Source: Euglena gracilis (taxonomy: Eukaryota; Euglenida; Euglenophyceae; Euglenales). Taken from it: DNA of 64,000 nucleotides. The stretch lies in the NCBI GenBank assembly GCA_039621445.1, contig CP154954.1, positions 40,293,572 through 40,357,571 on the forward strand, written 5' to 3'. Below the pieces are notes generated by a model. That model was not told where the DNA came from. It saw nothing but the letters and a program-made list of their open reading frames with translations, and did not search any database. A program made the position numbers and the translations under genes. Below, in pieces: positions 1-11,018 of the stretch (position 1 is the stretch's first letter; every line of letters begins with the position of its first letter).

Positions 1-85
1 TAGGCCAAAAATAGGTGTGGATCGACTAACAGACTTGATGCACTGCCGTGGATCGACTAACAGACAAGTACCCCAAAACGTCCCA

Positions 86-3000
86 CCAGCCCCCGGGACC
101 AGGTCAGCTGGGTTCCCCACCCCCCAAAAACCCCAGAATCAGCTGAGCCGCTGCTGGTCACCACCCCACAATCACAAAATTTTGCCTTTTTTTTGTGTGT
201 AATTTGGGACCATCATTCAATCTGGCTTTGAAAACCACACCCCCGCCCCTCTTGAACAGCTGAGAATTGTCAAAATTTTGCAATTCGGGGGGGGGGTTGA
301 GCAGCGCTGTATCCCCCCAAAATTTGACATTTTTTTGAATCAATCGGGGCATGGGGTGTGCCAAAATGTCCCACCGGCCCCCGGGACCAGGTCAGCTGGG
401 TTCCCCACCCCCCAAAACCCCCATGAATATCAGAACCACTGCTGCTCAACACCCCCCCAAATAGCAAAATTTTCACAATTTTTGGGTGCTAATCGGGGGG
501 GGGGGGGGCGTGTGGGGGCGTGATTTTCGGGGCCAGATTGCCTCAATGCCAGGTAACGGGTTGCGCCAAAACGTCCCACCGGCCCCCGGGACCAGGTCAG
601 CTGGGTTCCCCACCCCCCAAAAACCCATGAATATCAGCACCACTGCTGCTCAACACCCCCCAAATAGCAAAATCTTCACAATATTTGGGCGTTAATCGGG
701 GGGGGGGGGGCGTGGGGGCGTGATTTTCGGGGCCAGATTGCCTCAATGCCAGGAATTGGGGGGTGCCAAAACGTGCGACCAGCCCCCGGGACCAGGTCAG
801 CTGGGTTCCCCACCCCCAAAAACCCCACAATAACTAAAACCACTGCTGGTGAACACCCCACAATAGCAAATTTTGGGCTTTTTTGTGGTATAGGGGGGGG
901 GGGGGGGGGGGGGGGCGTGGTTTCAAGGACCAGATTGCCTCAATGCCAGGAATTGGGGGGGCCAAAACGTGCGACCAGCCCCCGGGACCAGGTCAGCTGG
1001 GTTCCCCACCCCCAAAAACCACACAGTAATTGAAACCACTGCTGAAAACACCCCACAATTGCAAAAGTTTTGGCAATTTTTTGGTATAAATCGGGGCGGA
1101 AGGGGGGGGCGTGGTTCTCGGGACCAGATTGCCTCAATGCCAGGAATTGGGGGGTGCCAAAACGTGCAACCAGCCCCCGGGACCAGGTCAGCTGGGTTCC
1201 CCACCACCAAAAACCACACAGTAATTGAAACCACTGCTGAAAACACCCCACAATTGCAAAAGTTTTGGCAATTTTTTGGTATAAATCGGGGCGGAAGGGG
1301 GGGGGGGCGTGGTTCTCGGGACCAGATTGCCTCAATGCCAGGAATTGGGGGGTGCCAAAACGTGCGACCGGCCCCTGGGACCAGGTCAGCTGGGTTCCCC
1401 ACCCCCCAAAAACCCATGAATATCAGCACCACTGCTGCTCAACACCCCCCAAATAGCAAAATCTTCACAATCTTTGGGCGTTAATCGGGGGTGGGGGGGC
1501 GTGGGGGCGTGATTTCGGGGCCAGATTGGCTCAATGCCAGGAATTGGGGGGTGCCAAAACGTGCGACCAGCCCCCGGGACCAGGTCAGCTGGGTTCCCCA
1601 CCCCCAAAACCCCACAATAACTAAAACCACTGCTGGTGAACACCCCACAATAGCAAATTCTTGGCATTTTTTTGGTATAAGTCGGGGCGGAGGGGGGGGG
1701 CGTGGTTTCAAGGACCAGATTGCCTCAATGCCAGGAATTGGGGGGTGCCAAAACGTGCAACCAGCCCCCGGGACCAGGTCAGCTGGGTTCCCCACCCCCA
1801 AAAACCACACAGTAATTGAAACCACTGCTGAAAACACCCCACAATGGCAAAATTTTGGTAAATCGGGGGGGGGGGGGGGGGGGGGGGCGTGGTTTCAAGG
1901 ACCAGATTGCCTCAATGCCAGGAATTGGGGGGTGCCAAAACGTGCGACCGGCCCCCGGGACCAGGTCAGCTGGGTTCCCCACCCCCAAAAACCCCACAGT
2001 AATTGAAACCACTGCTGAAAACACCCCACAATTGCAAAAGTTTTGGCAATTTTTTGGTATAAATCGGGGCGGAAGGGGGGGGGGGGGCGTGGTTCTCGGG
2101 ACCAGATTGCCTCAATGCCAGGAATTGGGGGGTGCCAAAACGTGCGACCGGCCCCTGGGACCAGGTCAGCTGGGTTCCCCACCCCCAAAAAACCCATAAT
2201 AACTGAAACCACTGCTGAAAACACCCCACAATTGCAAAAGTTTTGGCAATTTTTTGGTATAAATCGGGGGGGAGGGCGGGGGGGCGTGGTTCTCGGGACC
2301 AGATTGCCTCAATGCCAGGAATTGGGGGGTGCCAAAACGTGCGACCGGCCCCTGGGACCAGGTCAGCTGGGTTCCCCACCCCCCAAAAACCCATGAATAT
2401 CAGCACCACTGCTGCTCAACACCCCCCAAATAGCAAAATCTTCACAATCTTTGGGCGTTAATCGGGGGGGGGGGTGGGGGCGTGATTTTCGGGGCCAGAT
2501 TGGCTCAATGCCAGGAATTGGGGGGGGGGGGCCAAAACGTGCGACCAGGGACCAGGTCAGCTGGGTTCCCCACCCCCAAAACCCCACAATAATTGAAACC
2601 ACTGCTGAAAACACCCCACAATTGCAAAAGTTTTGGCAATTTTTTGGTATAAATCGGGGCGGAAGGGGGGGGGGGGGCGTGGTTCTCGGGACCAGATTGC
2701 CTCAATGCCAGGAATTGGGGGGTGCCAAAACGTGCGACCGGCCCCTGGGACCAGGTCAGCTGGGTTCCCCACCCCCAAAAAACCCATAATAATTGAAACC
2801 ACTGCTGAAAACACCCCACAATGGCAAAATTTTGGCAATTTTTTGGTGTAAATCGGGGCGGGGGGGGGGGCGTGGTTTCAAGGACCAGATTGCCTCAATG
2901 CCAGGAATTGGGGGGTGCCAAAACGTGCGACCAGCCCCCGGGACCAGGTCAGCTGGGTTCCCCACCCCCAAAACCCCACAATAACTAAAACCACTGCTGG

Positions 3001-6000
3001 TGAACACCCCACAATAGCAAATTCTTGGCATTTTTTTGGTATAAGTCGGGGCGGAGGGGGGGGGCGTGGTTTCAAGGACCAGATTGCCTCAATGCCAGGA
3101 ATTGGGGGGTGCCAAAACGTGCAACCAGCCCCCGGGACCAGGTCAGCTGGGTTCCCCACCCCCAAAAACCACACAGTAATTGAAACCACTGCTGAAAACA
3201 CCCCACAATGGCAAAATTTTGGCAATTTTTTGGTGTAAATCGGGGCGGGGGGGGGGGGGGTGGTTTTAAGGACCAGATTGCCTCAATGCCAGGAATTGGG
3301 GGGGGGCAAAACGTGCGACCGGCCCCCGGGACCAGGTCAGCTGGGTTCCCCACCCCCAAAAACCCCACAGTAATTGAAACCACTGCTGAAAACACCCCAC
3401 AATTGCAAAAGTTTTGGCAATTTTTTGGTATAAATCGGGGCGGAAGGGGGGGGGGGGGGGTGCCCGGGCCCCGAGCGCCTCAATGCCAGGAATTGGGGGG
3501 TGCCAAAACGTGCGACCGGCCCCTGGGACCAGGTCAGCTGGGTTCCCCACCCCCAAAAAACCCATAATAACTGAAACCACTGCTGAAAACACCCCACAAT
3601 TGCAAAAGTTTTGGCAATTTTTTGGTATAAATCGGGGCGGAAGGGGGGGGGGGGCGTGGTTCTCGGGACCAGATTGCCTCAATGCCAGGAATTGGGGGGT
3701 GCCAAAACGTGCGACCGGCCCCTGGGACCAGGTCAGCTGGGTTCCCCACCCCCAAAAACCCATGAATATCAGCACCACTGCTGCTCAACACCCCCCAAAT
3801 AGCAAAATCTTCACAATCTTTGGGCGTTAAGGGGGGGGGGGGGGGGTGGGGGCGTGATTTTCGGGGCCAGATTGGCTCAATGCCAGGAATTGGGGGGGGG
3901 CCAAAACGTGCGACCAGGGACCAGGTCAGCTGGGTTCCCCACCCCCAAAACCCCACAATAATTGAAACCACTGCTGAAAACACCCCACAATTGCAAAAGT
4001 TTTGGCAATTTTTTGGTATAAATCGGGGCGGAAGGGGGGGGGGGGCGTGGTTCTCGGGACCAGATTGCCTCAATGCCAGGAATTGGGGGGTGCCAAAACG
4101 TGCGACCGGCCCCTGGGACCAGGTCAGCTGGGTTCCCCACCCCCAAAACCCCACAATAATTGAAACCACTGCTGAAAACACCCCACAATGGCAAAATTTT
4201 GGCAATTTTTTGGTGTAAATCGGGGCGGGGGGGGGGCGTGGTTTCAAGGACCAGATTGCCTCAATGCCAGGAATTGGGGGGTGCCAAAACGTGCGACCAG
4301 CCCCCGGGACCAGGTCAGCTGGGTTCCCCACCCCCAAAACCCCACAATAACTAAAACCACTGCTGGTGAACACCCCACAATAGCAAATTCTTGGCATTTT
4401 TTTGGTATAAGTCGGGGCGGAGGGGGGGGCGTGGTTTCAAGGACCAGATTGCCTCAATGCCAGGAATTGGGGGGTGCCAAAACGTGCAACCAGCCCCCGG
4501 GACCAGGTCAGCTGGGTTCCCCACCCCCAAAAACCACACAGTAATTGAAACCACTGCTGAAAACACCCCACAATGGCAAAATTTTGGCAATTTTTTGGTG
4601 TAAATCGGGGCGGGGGGGGGGGCGTGGTTTCAAGGACCAGATTGCCTCAATGCCAGGAACTGGGGGGTGCCAAAACGTGCGACCGGCCCCCGGGACCAGG
4701 TCAGCTGGGTTCCCCACCCCCAAAAACCCCACAGTAATTGAAACCACTGCTGAAAACACCCCACAATTGCAAAAGTTTTGGCAATTTTTTGGTATAAATC
4801 GGGGCGGAAGGGGGGGGGGGGCGTGGTTCTCGGGACCAGATTGCCTCAATGCCAGGAATTGGGGGGTGCCAAAACGTGCGACCGGCCCCTGGGACCAGGT
4901 CAGCTGGGTTCCCCACCCCCAAAAAACCCATAATAACTGAAACCACTGCTGAAAACACCCCACAATTGCAAAAGTTTTGGCAATTTTTTGGTATAAATCG
5001 GGGCGGAAGGGGGGGGGGCGTGGTTCTCGGGACCAGATTGCCTCAATGCCAGGAATTGGGGGGTGCCAAAACGTGCGACCGGCCCCTGGGACCAGGTCAG
5101 CTGGGTTCCCCACCCCCCAAAAACCCATGAATATCAGCACCACTGCTGCTCAACACCCCCCAAATAGCAAAATCTTCACAATCTTTGGGCGTTAATCGGG
5201 GGGGGGGGTGGGGGCGTGATTTTCGGGGCCAGATTGGCTCAATGCCAGGAATTGGGGGGGGGGCCAAAACGTGCGACCAGGGACCAGGTCAGCTGGGTTC
5301 CCCACCCCCAAAACCCCACAATAATTGAAACCACTGCTGAAAACACCCCACAATTGCAAAAGTTTTGGCAATTTTTTGGTATAAATCGGGGCGGAAGGGG
5401 GGGGGGCGTGGTTCTCGGGACCAGATTGCCTCAATGCCAGGAATTGGGGGGTGCCAAAACGTGCGACCGGCCCCTGGGACCAGGTCAGCTGGGTTCCCCA
5501 CCCCCAAAAAACCCATAATAATTGAAACCACTGCTGAAAACACCCCACAATGGCAAAATTTTGGCAATTTTTTGGTGCAAATCGGGGCGGGGGGGGGGCG
5601 TGGTTTCAAGGACCAGATTGCCTCAATGCCAGGAATTGGGGGGTGCCAAAACGTGCGACCAGCCCCCGGGACCAGGTCAGCTGGGTTCCCCACCCCCAAA
5701 ACCCCACAATAACTAAAACCACTGCTGGTGAACACCCCACAATAGCAAATTCTTGGCATTTTTTTGGTATAAGTCGGGGCGGAGGGGGGGGGGGGCGTGG
5801 TTTCAAGGACCAGATTGCCTCAATGCCAGGAATTGGGGGGTGCCAAAACGTGCAACCAGCCCCCGGGACCAGGTCAGCTGGGTTCCCCACCCCCAAAAAC
5901 CACACAGTAATTGAAACCACTGCTGAAAACACCCCACAATGGCAAAATTTTGGCAATTTTTTGGTGTAAATCGGGGCGGGGGGGGGGGCGTGGTTTCAAG

Positions 6001-8756
6001 GACCAGATTGCCTCAATGCCAGGAATTGGGGGGTGCCAAAACGTGCGACCGGCCCCCGGGACCAGGTCAGCTGGGTTCCCCACCCCCAAAAACCCCATAA
6101 TAACTGAAACCACTGCTGAAAACACCCCACAGTGGCAAAGCTTTGGCATTTTTTTTTGGTATAAATCGGGGCGGAAGGGCGGGGGGGCGCGGTTCTCGGG
6201 AGCAGATTGCCTCAATGCCAGGAGTTGGGGGGTGCCAAAACGTGCGACCGGCCCCTGGGACCAGGTCAGCTCCACCCCCAAAAAACCCATAATAACTGAA
6301 ACCACTGCTGAAAACACCCCACAATTGCAAAAGTTTTGGCAATTTTTTGGTATAAATCGGGGCGGAAGGGGGGGGGGGCGTGGTTCTCGGGACCAGATTG
6401 CCTCAATGCCAGGAATTGGGGGGTGCCAAAACGTGCGACCGGCCCCTGGGACCAGGTCAGCTGGGTTCCCCCCCCCCCCAAAAACCCATGAATATCAGCA
6501 CCACTGCTGCTCAACACCCCCCAAATAGCAAAATCTTCACAATCTTTGGGCGTTAATCGGGGGGGGGGGGGGGGGGCGTGATTTTCGGGGCCAGATTGGC
6601 TCAATGCCAGGAATTGGGGGGGGGGCCAAAACGTGCGACCAGGGACCAGGTCAGCTGGGTTCCCCACCCCCAAAACCCCACAATAATTGAAACCACTGCT
6701 GAAAACACCCCACAATTGCAAAAGTTTTGGCAATTTTTTTGGTATAAATCGGGGCGGAAGGGGGGGGGGCGTGGTTCTCGGGACCAGATTGCCTCAATGC
6801 CAGGAATTGGGGGGTGCCAAAACGTGCGACCGGCCCCTGGGACCAGGTCAGCTGGGTTCCCCACCCCCAAAAAACCCATAATAATTGAAACCACTGCTGA
6901 AAACACCCCACAATGGCAAAATTTTGGCAATTTTTTGGTGTAAATCGGGGCGGAGGGGGGGGGGGCGTGGTTTCAAGGACCAGATTGCCTCAATGCCAGG
7001 AATTGGGGGGTGCCAAAACGTGCGACCAGCCCCCGGGACCAGGTCAGCTGGGTTCCCCACCCCCAAAAACCCCACAGTAATTGAAACCACTGCTGAAAAC
7101 ACCCCACAATTGCAAAAGTTTTGGCAATTTTTTGGTATAAATCGGGGCGGAAGGGGGGGGGGCGTGGTTCTCGGGACCAGATTGCCTCAATGCCAGGAAT
7201 TGGGGGGTGCCAAAACGTGCAACCAGCCCCCGGGACCAGGTCAGCTGGGTTCCCCACCCCCAAAAACCCATAATAATTGAAACCACTGCTGAAAACACCC
7301 CACAATTGCAAAAGTTTTGGCAATTTTTTGGTATAAATCGGGGCGGAAGGGGGGGGGGGCGTGTTTCTCGGGACCAGATTGCCTCAATGCCAGGAATTGG
7401 GGGGTGCCAAAACGTGCGACCGGCCCCTGGGACCAGGTCAGCTGGGTTCCCCACCCCCCAAAAACCCATGAATATCAGCACCACTGCTGCTCAACACCCC
7501 CCAAATAGCAAAATCTTCACAATCTTTGGGCGTTAATCGGGGGGGGGGGGGCGTGGGGGCGTGATTTTCGGGGCCAGATTGGCTCAATGCCAGGAATTGG
7601 GGGGGGCCAAAACGTGCGACCAGCCCCCGGGACCAGGTCAGCTGGGTTCCCCACCCCCAAAACCCCACAATAATTGAAACCACTGCTGAAAACACCCCAC
7701 AATTGCAAAAGTTTTGGCAATTTTTTGGTATAAATCGGGGCGGAAGGGGGGGGGGCGTGGTTCTCGGGACCAGATTGCCTCAATGCCAGGAATTGGGGGG
7801 TGCCAAAACGTGCGACCGGCCCCTGGGACCAGGTCAGCTGGGTTCCCCACCCCCCAAAAACCCATGAATATCAGCACCACTGCTGCTCAACACCCCCCAA
7901 ATAGCAAAATCTTCACAATCTTTGGGCGTTAATCGGGGGGGGGGGGGCGTGGGGGCGTGATTTTCGGGGCCAGATTGGCTCAATGCCAGGAATTGGGGGG
8001 TGCCAAAACGTGCAACCAGCCCCCGGGACCAGGTCAGCTGGGTTCCCCACCCCCAAAAACCACACAGTAATTGAAACCACTGCTGAAAACACCCCACAAT
8101 TGCAAAAGTTTTGGCAATTTTTTTGGTATAAATCGGGGCGGAAGGGGAGGTGGCGTGGTTTCAAGGACCAGATTGCCTCAATGCCAGGAGTTGGGGGGTG
8201 CCAAAACGTGCGGCCAGCCCCCGGGACCAGGTCAGCTGGGTTCCCCACCCCCCAAAACCCCATACTGATGGAACCAATGCCGAAAATACCCCACGATAGC
8301 AAAATTTTTGCAATTTTTTTGGTATAAATCGGGGCGGAGGGGGGGGGGCGTGGTTCTCGGGACCAGATTGCCTCAATGCCAGGAATTGGGGGGTGCCAAA
8401 ACGTGCAACCAGCCCCCGGGACCAGGTCAGCTGGGTTCCCCACCCCCAAAAACCCCATAATAACTGAAACCACTGCTGAAAACACCCCACAATGGCAAAA
8501 TTTTGGCAATTTTTTGGTATAAATCGGGGCGGAAGGGGGGGGGCGTGGTTCTCGGGACCAGATTGCCTCAATGCCAGGAATTGATGCCAGGAATTGGGGG
8601 GTGCCAAAACGTGCGACCAGCCCCCGGGACCAGGTCAGCTGGGTTCCCCACCCCAAAAACCACACAGTAATTGAAACCACTGCTGAAAACACCCCACAAT
8701 TGCAAAAGTTTTGGCAATTTTTTGGTATAAATCGGGGCGGAAGGGGGGGGGGGGCG
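86..8756 (+). repeat. Satellite array 1, ~195-200-bp monomers, about 44 copies
   Basis: The core CCAGGTCAGCTGGGTTCC recurs every ~190-205 bp (for example near 391, 596, 796, 990, 1186, 1385, 1585). Each monomer also carries a box ending CAATGCCAGGAATTGGGG, a box with CCAAAACGTGCGACC, a short A/T-rich stretch, and a G homopolymer of roughly 8-25 bases whose length changes between copies. Three monomer types can be told apart by the segment after the core: ATGAATATCAGCACC (type B), AATAACTAAAACC (type C) and A-types such as AATAATTGAAACC. All monomers are head-to-tail. The first two (to ~480) are more divergent and longer. Frames open through the array in several phases are low-complexity shadows, not genes. 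Confidence 0.95.
2393..6487 (+). repeat. Seven-monomer higher-order repeat, three tandem copies
   Basis: Type-B monomers start at 627, 1416, 2393, 3762, 5127, 6488, 7468 and 7864. The three central intervals are 1369, 1365 and 1361 bp. Within each the order is the same: B, an A-type with a shortened core-proximal segment, an A-type with CAATGGC, C, a CACACAGTAATTG type, a second A-type, a third A-type, then B again. This is a 7-mer higher-order repeat. Flanking intervals of 977, 980 and 396 bp are 5-, 5- and 2-monomer derivatives. Confidence 0.85.
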
Positions 8757-9389
8757 TGGGAACCCAGCTGGCCTTGGTGCCTGCGGATTGTGCCCCATCA
8801 GGCACCTCTCAAATACCCCCGTCAGTATTTTGCTATTTCGGCCCAACATTTGTCCAATGAGGAAATGTTTTTCATCAAATGATGTGGGTTTTGCGTGAGA
8901 AGTTTGGTTAACCAATCTCTGTCCGTTTTAACCGTGTTAACCATGGTTAATCACTCATTCCCCGCTTTAGCGGTTACTTGGGGGGGGGGTCTTTTTTTCC
9001 AGCAGGTTCTCAATTTGGTGTGAAATCCAATTTTCAGCAGTAGGAATGCCTGATTTTTGGAAAATTTTTTCCATACCTTGGGTTCGGTCAATTTGGCAAC
9101 CGAAAATGTGGTGTTCCGCCACTGGTCCAAACCACACCCTATGCATGTGACGCTGCTTCCGCACCTTCTGCAGATCCATTGCAAGAAATGATGATTCATT
9201 GAGATTGAGCAATCACCATGCTTCGGACGAAACCTGATTTCGAAACAATTGAATATCTGCAAGGCGATGACGCAGATTCAGACGACGATTGTTATGAAGG
9301 TGATGTCTCTCACCAGCAAAATGCTTACCTCCCCCCCCCATGCCTAATGAACACCCTTGCCCAATGAACAGGGGGTGTTCGGACCGTCT
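8757..9389 (+). repeat. Unique tail of macro-repeat unit 1
   Basis: Non-satellite DNA beginning near AACCCAGCTGGCCTTGG. It recurs at about 14550-15230 and 17878-18430, with an internal replacement in unit 2. Part of it (a TTTGGTTAACCAATCTC block and a CAGGTTCTCAATTTGG block) is related to dispersed copies near 31.36, 33.24 and 59.6 kb. It holds a short ORF at 9218. Confidence 0.75.
9218..9367 (+). CDS. Short acidic ORF, possible first exon (49 aa)
   Basis: An ATG opens a frame reading MLRTKPDFETIEYLQ, then an acidic stretch GDDADSDDDCYEGDV, then SHQ and a less protein-like tail to the stop at 9367. The first 33 codons (to 9316) are the most protein-like part. An acidic N-terminus of this kind would suit the start of a transposase or a nuclear protein, but no catalytic domain follows, so no function is assigned. 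Copies lie at 15058 (same sequence) and 18333 (diverged). Most differences in the third copy change the amino acid, which argues against strong purifying selection. Confidence 0.35.
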   Translation: MLRTKPDFETIEYLQGDDADSDDDCYEGDVSHQQNAYLPPPCLMNTLAQ

Positions 9390-9927
9390 AGATTGTCACC
9401 TTAGTGTTCATTGGGCTTGGGGAGGGGGAGGTACAATTTTGGGCGTCAATCGGGGGGGGGGCATGGCGGCGTGATTTTCGGGGCCAGATTGCCTCAATGC
9501 CAGGAAATGGGGTGCGCCAGAACGCCCCACCAGCCCCCGGGACCAGGTCAGCTGGGTTCCCCACCCCCCTAAACCCCAGAATCAGCCGAGCCACTGCTGG
9601 TCACCACCCACAATCGCAAAAGTTTGCCTTTGTGTAATTTGGGACCATCTGTGTGACGGGTCAAAAGGCAGGGTTTCTGGTTCGTGAAGGAACAGGGTCA
9701 GGGTTAGTGTCAGAGACCCAGTCCGGGGGATGGTGGCACGTTTTGGCACCCCGCATTTCTTGGCATTCAATCTGGCTTTGAAAACCACGCCCCGCCCCCC
9801 CCCCCCCCCCTTTCAACAGCTGAAATTTGTTAAAATTTTGCAATTCGGGGGGTTGAGCAGCGCTGTATCCCCCCCCCAAAATTTGACATTTTTTTGAATC
9901 AATTGGGGCATGCTGTGTGTCAAAACG
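9390..9927 (+). repeat. Degenerate satellite monomers after the tail
   Basis: Contains the boxes GGGGCCAGATTGCCTCAATG and CCAGGTCAGCTGGGTTCC once each (9480-9560). It then has sequence like the divergent leader monomers at 200-360, with the TTTGAAAACCACGCC and GAGCAGCGCTGTATCC landmarks. It is repeated at 15230-15771. Confidence 0.75.
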
Positions 9928-10074
9928 GGTACTTGTCTGTTAGTCGATCCACGGCAAAACAGGTCGATCCACACCTATTTTGGCCTACTTTGGGTCACTG
10001 ATGTATTTTAGGTCACTGGAAAGCACATAACAGGGTCAGAAGATACGGCTGGTGTCGACACAGGGTCTAGAGAG

Positions 10075-10212
10075 TTAGGGTCAGGGTCAGGGTCAGGGTT
10101 TAGGGTTAGGGTTCTGGGTTCGGGTTTGGGTTTAGGGTTGGGTTTTGGTTTAGGTAAACCCTAACCCTAACCGTAACCCTTACCCAAAACCCAAAACCCT
10201 AACCGTAACCCC
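10075..10212. repeat. Head-to-head telomere-like tract
   Basis: Degenerate TTAGGG/TTTAGGG/TCAGGG repeats run to about 10151. They are followed directly, across GGTTTAGGTAAACCC, by degenerate CCCTAA repeats. The G-rich strand therefore changes side at the centre. The repeats are too degenerate to be a functional telomere end. The tract is duplicated near 15918-16050. Confidence 0.75.
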
Positions 10213-10219
10213 CCCCCCC

Positions 10220-10385
10220 CTAGTCGTACGACCACCCCTCATTTACGACCACCCCCCAGCCACAGGTTGCAGGTCATGGGGGTGTTATGACCACCTCCCC
10301 CGGTCACAGGTTGCAGGTTATGGGGGTGTTACGACCACCCCCCCCCCCCCGGTCACAGGTTGCAGGAACCCGGTCGTACGACTAG
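10220..10385. mobile_element. Small TIR element, CTAGTCGTACGACC family, copy 1
   Basis: Perfect 14-bp terminal inverted repeats, CTAGTCGTACGACC (10220-10233) and its reverse complement (10372-10385), bound a 166-bp element. The interior repeats the phrase GGTCACAGGTTGCAGG. C-runs on the left and G-runs on the right flank it, which hides any target-site duplication. No coding capacity. Confidence 0.7.
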
Positions 10386-10522
10386 GGGAGGGGGGGTAAC
10401 CCTAAACCGTGACCCTAACCCTTACTCTCTAGACAACCCTCTCTGTGCCGACACCAGCCGTATCTTCTGACCCTTTTTTTTGTGCTTTCCCTGTCCATTA
10501 GTGACCCAAAGAGGGTCAAAAA

Positions 10523-10598
10523 TAGGGTTAGGGATAGGGTTAGGGAAAGGGTTAGGGTTATGGTCACATTGCCCTAACCCTAAACCTAACCCTAACTC
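10523..10598. repeat. Second head-to-head telomere-like tract
   Basis: TAGGGTTAGGG-type repeats are followed, across ATGGTCACATTG, by CCCTAACCC-type repeats. Same orientation change as the tract at 10075, but shorter and less degenerate. Repeated in unit 2 just before its palindrome. Confidence 0.7.
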
Positions 10599-10833
10599 GG
10601 TACTTGTTCGGTAAGGGACCGCCAGTGAAATTTCTCTAAGTCGGTTATCATGGGGTTAATTGAAGGAGTAGGGTTAGGTGCGCACAAGGCCATTTTGCGC
10701 TACATGGCCATGTTGCGCAACATGGCCATGTAGCGCAAAATGGGCATGTGCGCACCTAACCCTACTCCTTCAATAACCCTAAAAATTCCGACTTAGAGAA
10801 ATTTCACTGGCGGTGCTTTACCGAACAAGTACC
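10599..10833. repeat. 235-bp near-perfect palindrome (copy 1)
   Basis: Begins GGTACTTGTTCGG and ends CCGAACAAGTACC. The two arms pair almost throughout, with small asymmetries, around a centre at TTGCGCAA (about 10716). It could extrude a cruciform or be a foldback or MITE relic. The copy in unit 2 (16443-16677) is exactly 5,844 bp further on. Confidence 0.8.
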
Positions 10834-11018
10834 CCTAACTCTGCAGACCCTGTGCCGACACCAGCCGTATCTTCTGACCCTGTTTTGTGCTTTCCCTGTC
10901 CCTCAGTGACCCAAAGTAGGCCAAAAATAGGAGTAGGCCAAAAATAGGTGTGGATCGACTAACAGACTTGATGCACTGCCGTGGATCGACTAACAGACAA
11001 GTACCCCAAAACGTCCCA

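Larger units (their letters stand above)
1..10933. repeat. Macro-repeat unit 1 (10.9 kb)
   Basis: The sequence at position 1 recurs at 10934 and 16778, so the window opens exactly at a unit start. The unit runs: right arm of the preceding inverted-repeat module (1-85), satellite array, unique tail, degenerate monomers, inverted-repeat module. It differs from unit 2 mainly in the number of satellite monomers (about 44 against 17). Because the window starts at a boundary, more copies upstream are likely. Confidence 0.85.
9928..10995. repeat. 1.07-kb module bounded by ~150-bp inverted repeats (copy 1)
   Basis: The left arm (9928-10075) starts GGTACTTGTCTGTTAGTCG and contains GGGTCAGAAGATACGGCTGG. 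The right arm (about 10845-10995) contains the reverse complement and ends AACAGACAAGTACC. A further copy of the arm sequence CCAGCCGTATCTTCTGACCC sits inside at about 10457. Between the arms lie inverted telomere-like tracts, a small TIR element and a long palindrome. Copy 2 is at 15772-16839. Confidence 0.8.

Noticed and set aside
86-8756. CRISPR array
   Set aside because: The repeats are whole ~198-bp head-to-tail monomers with no unique spacers, in eukaryotic DNA with no cas genes.
10075-10598. Functional telomere
   Set aside because: The repeats are degenerate, inverted in the middle, internal to the window and part of a tandemly repeated module.
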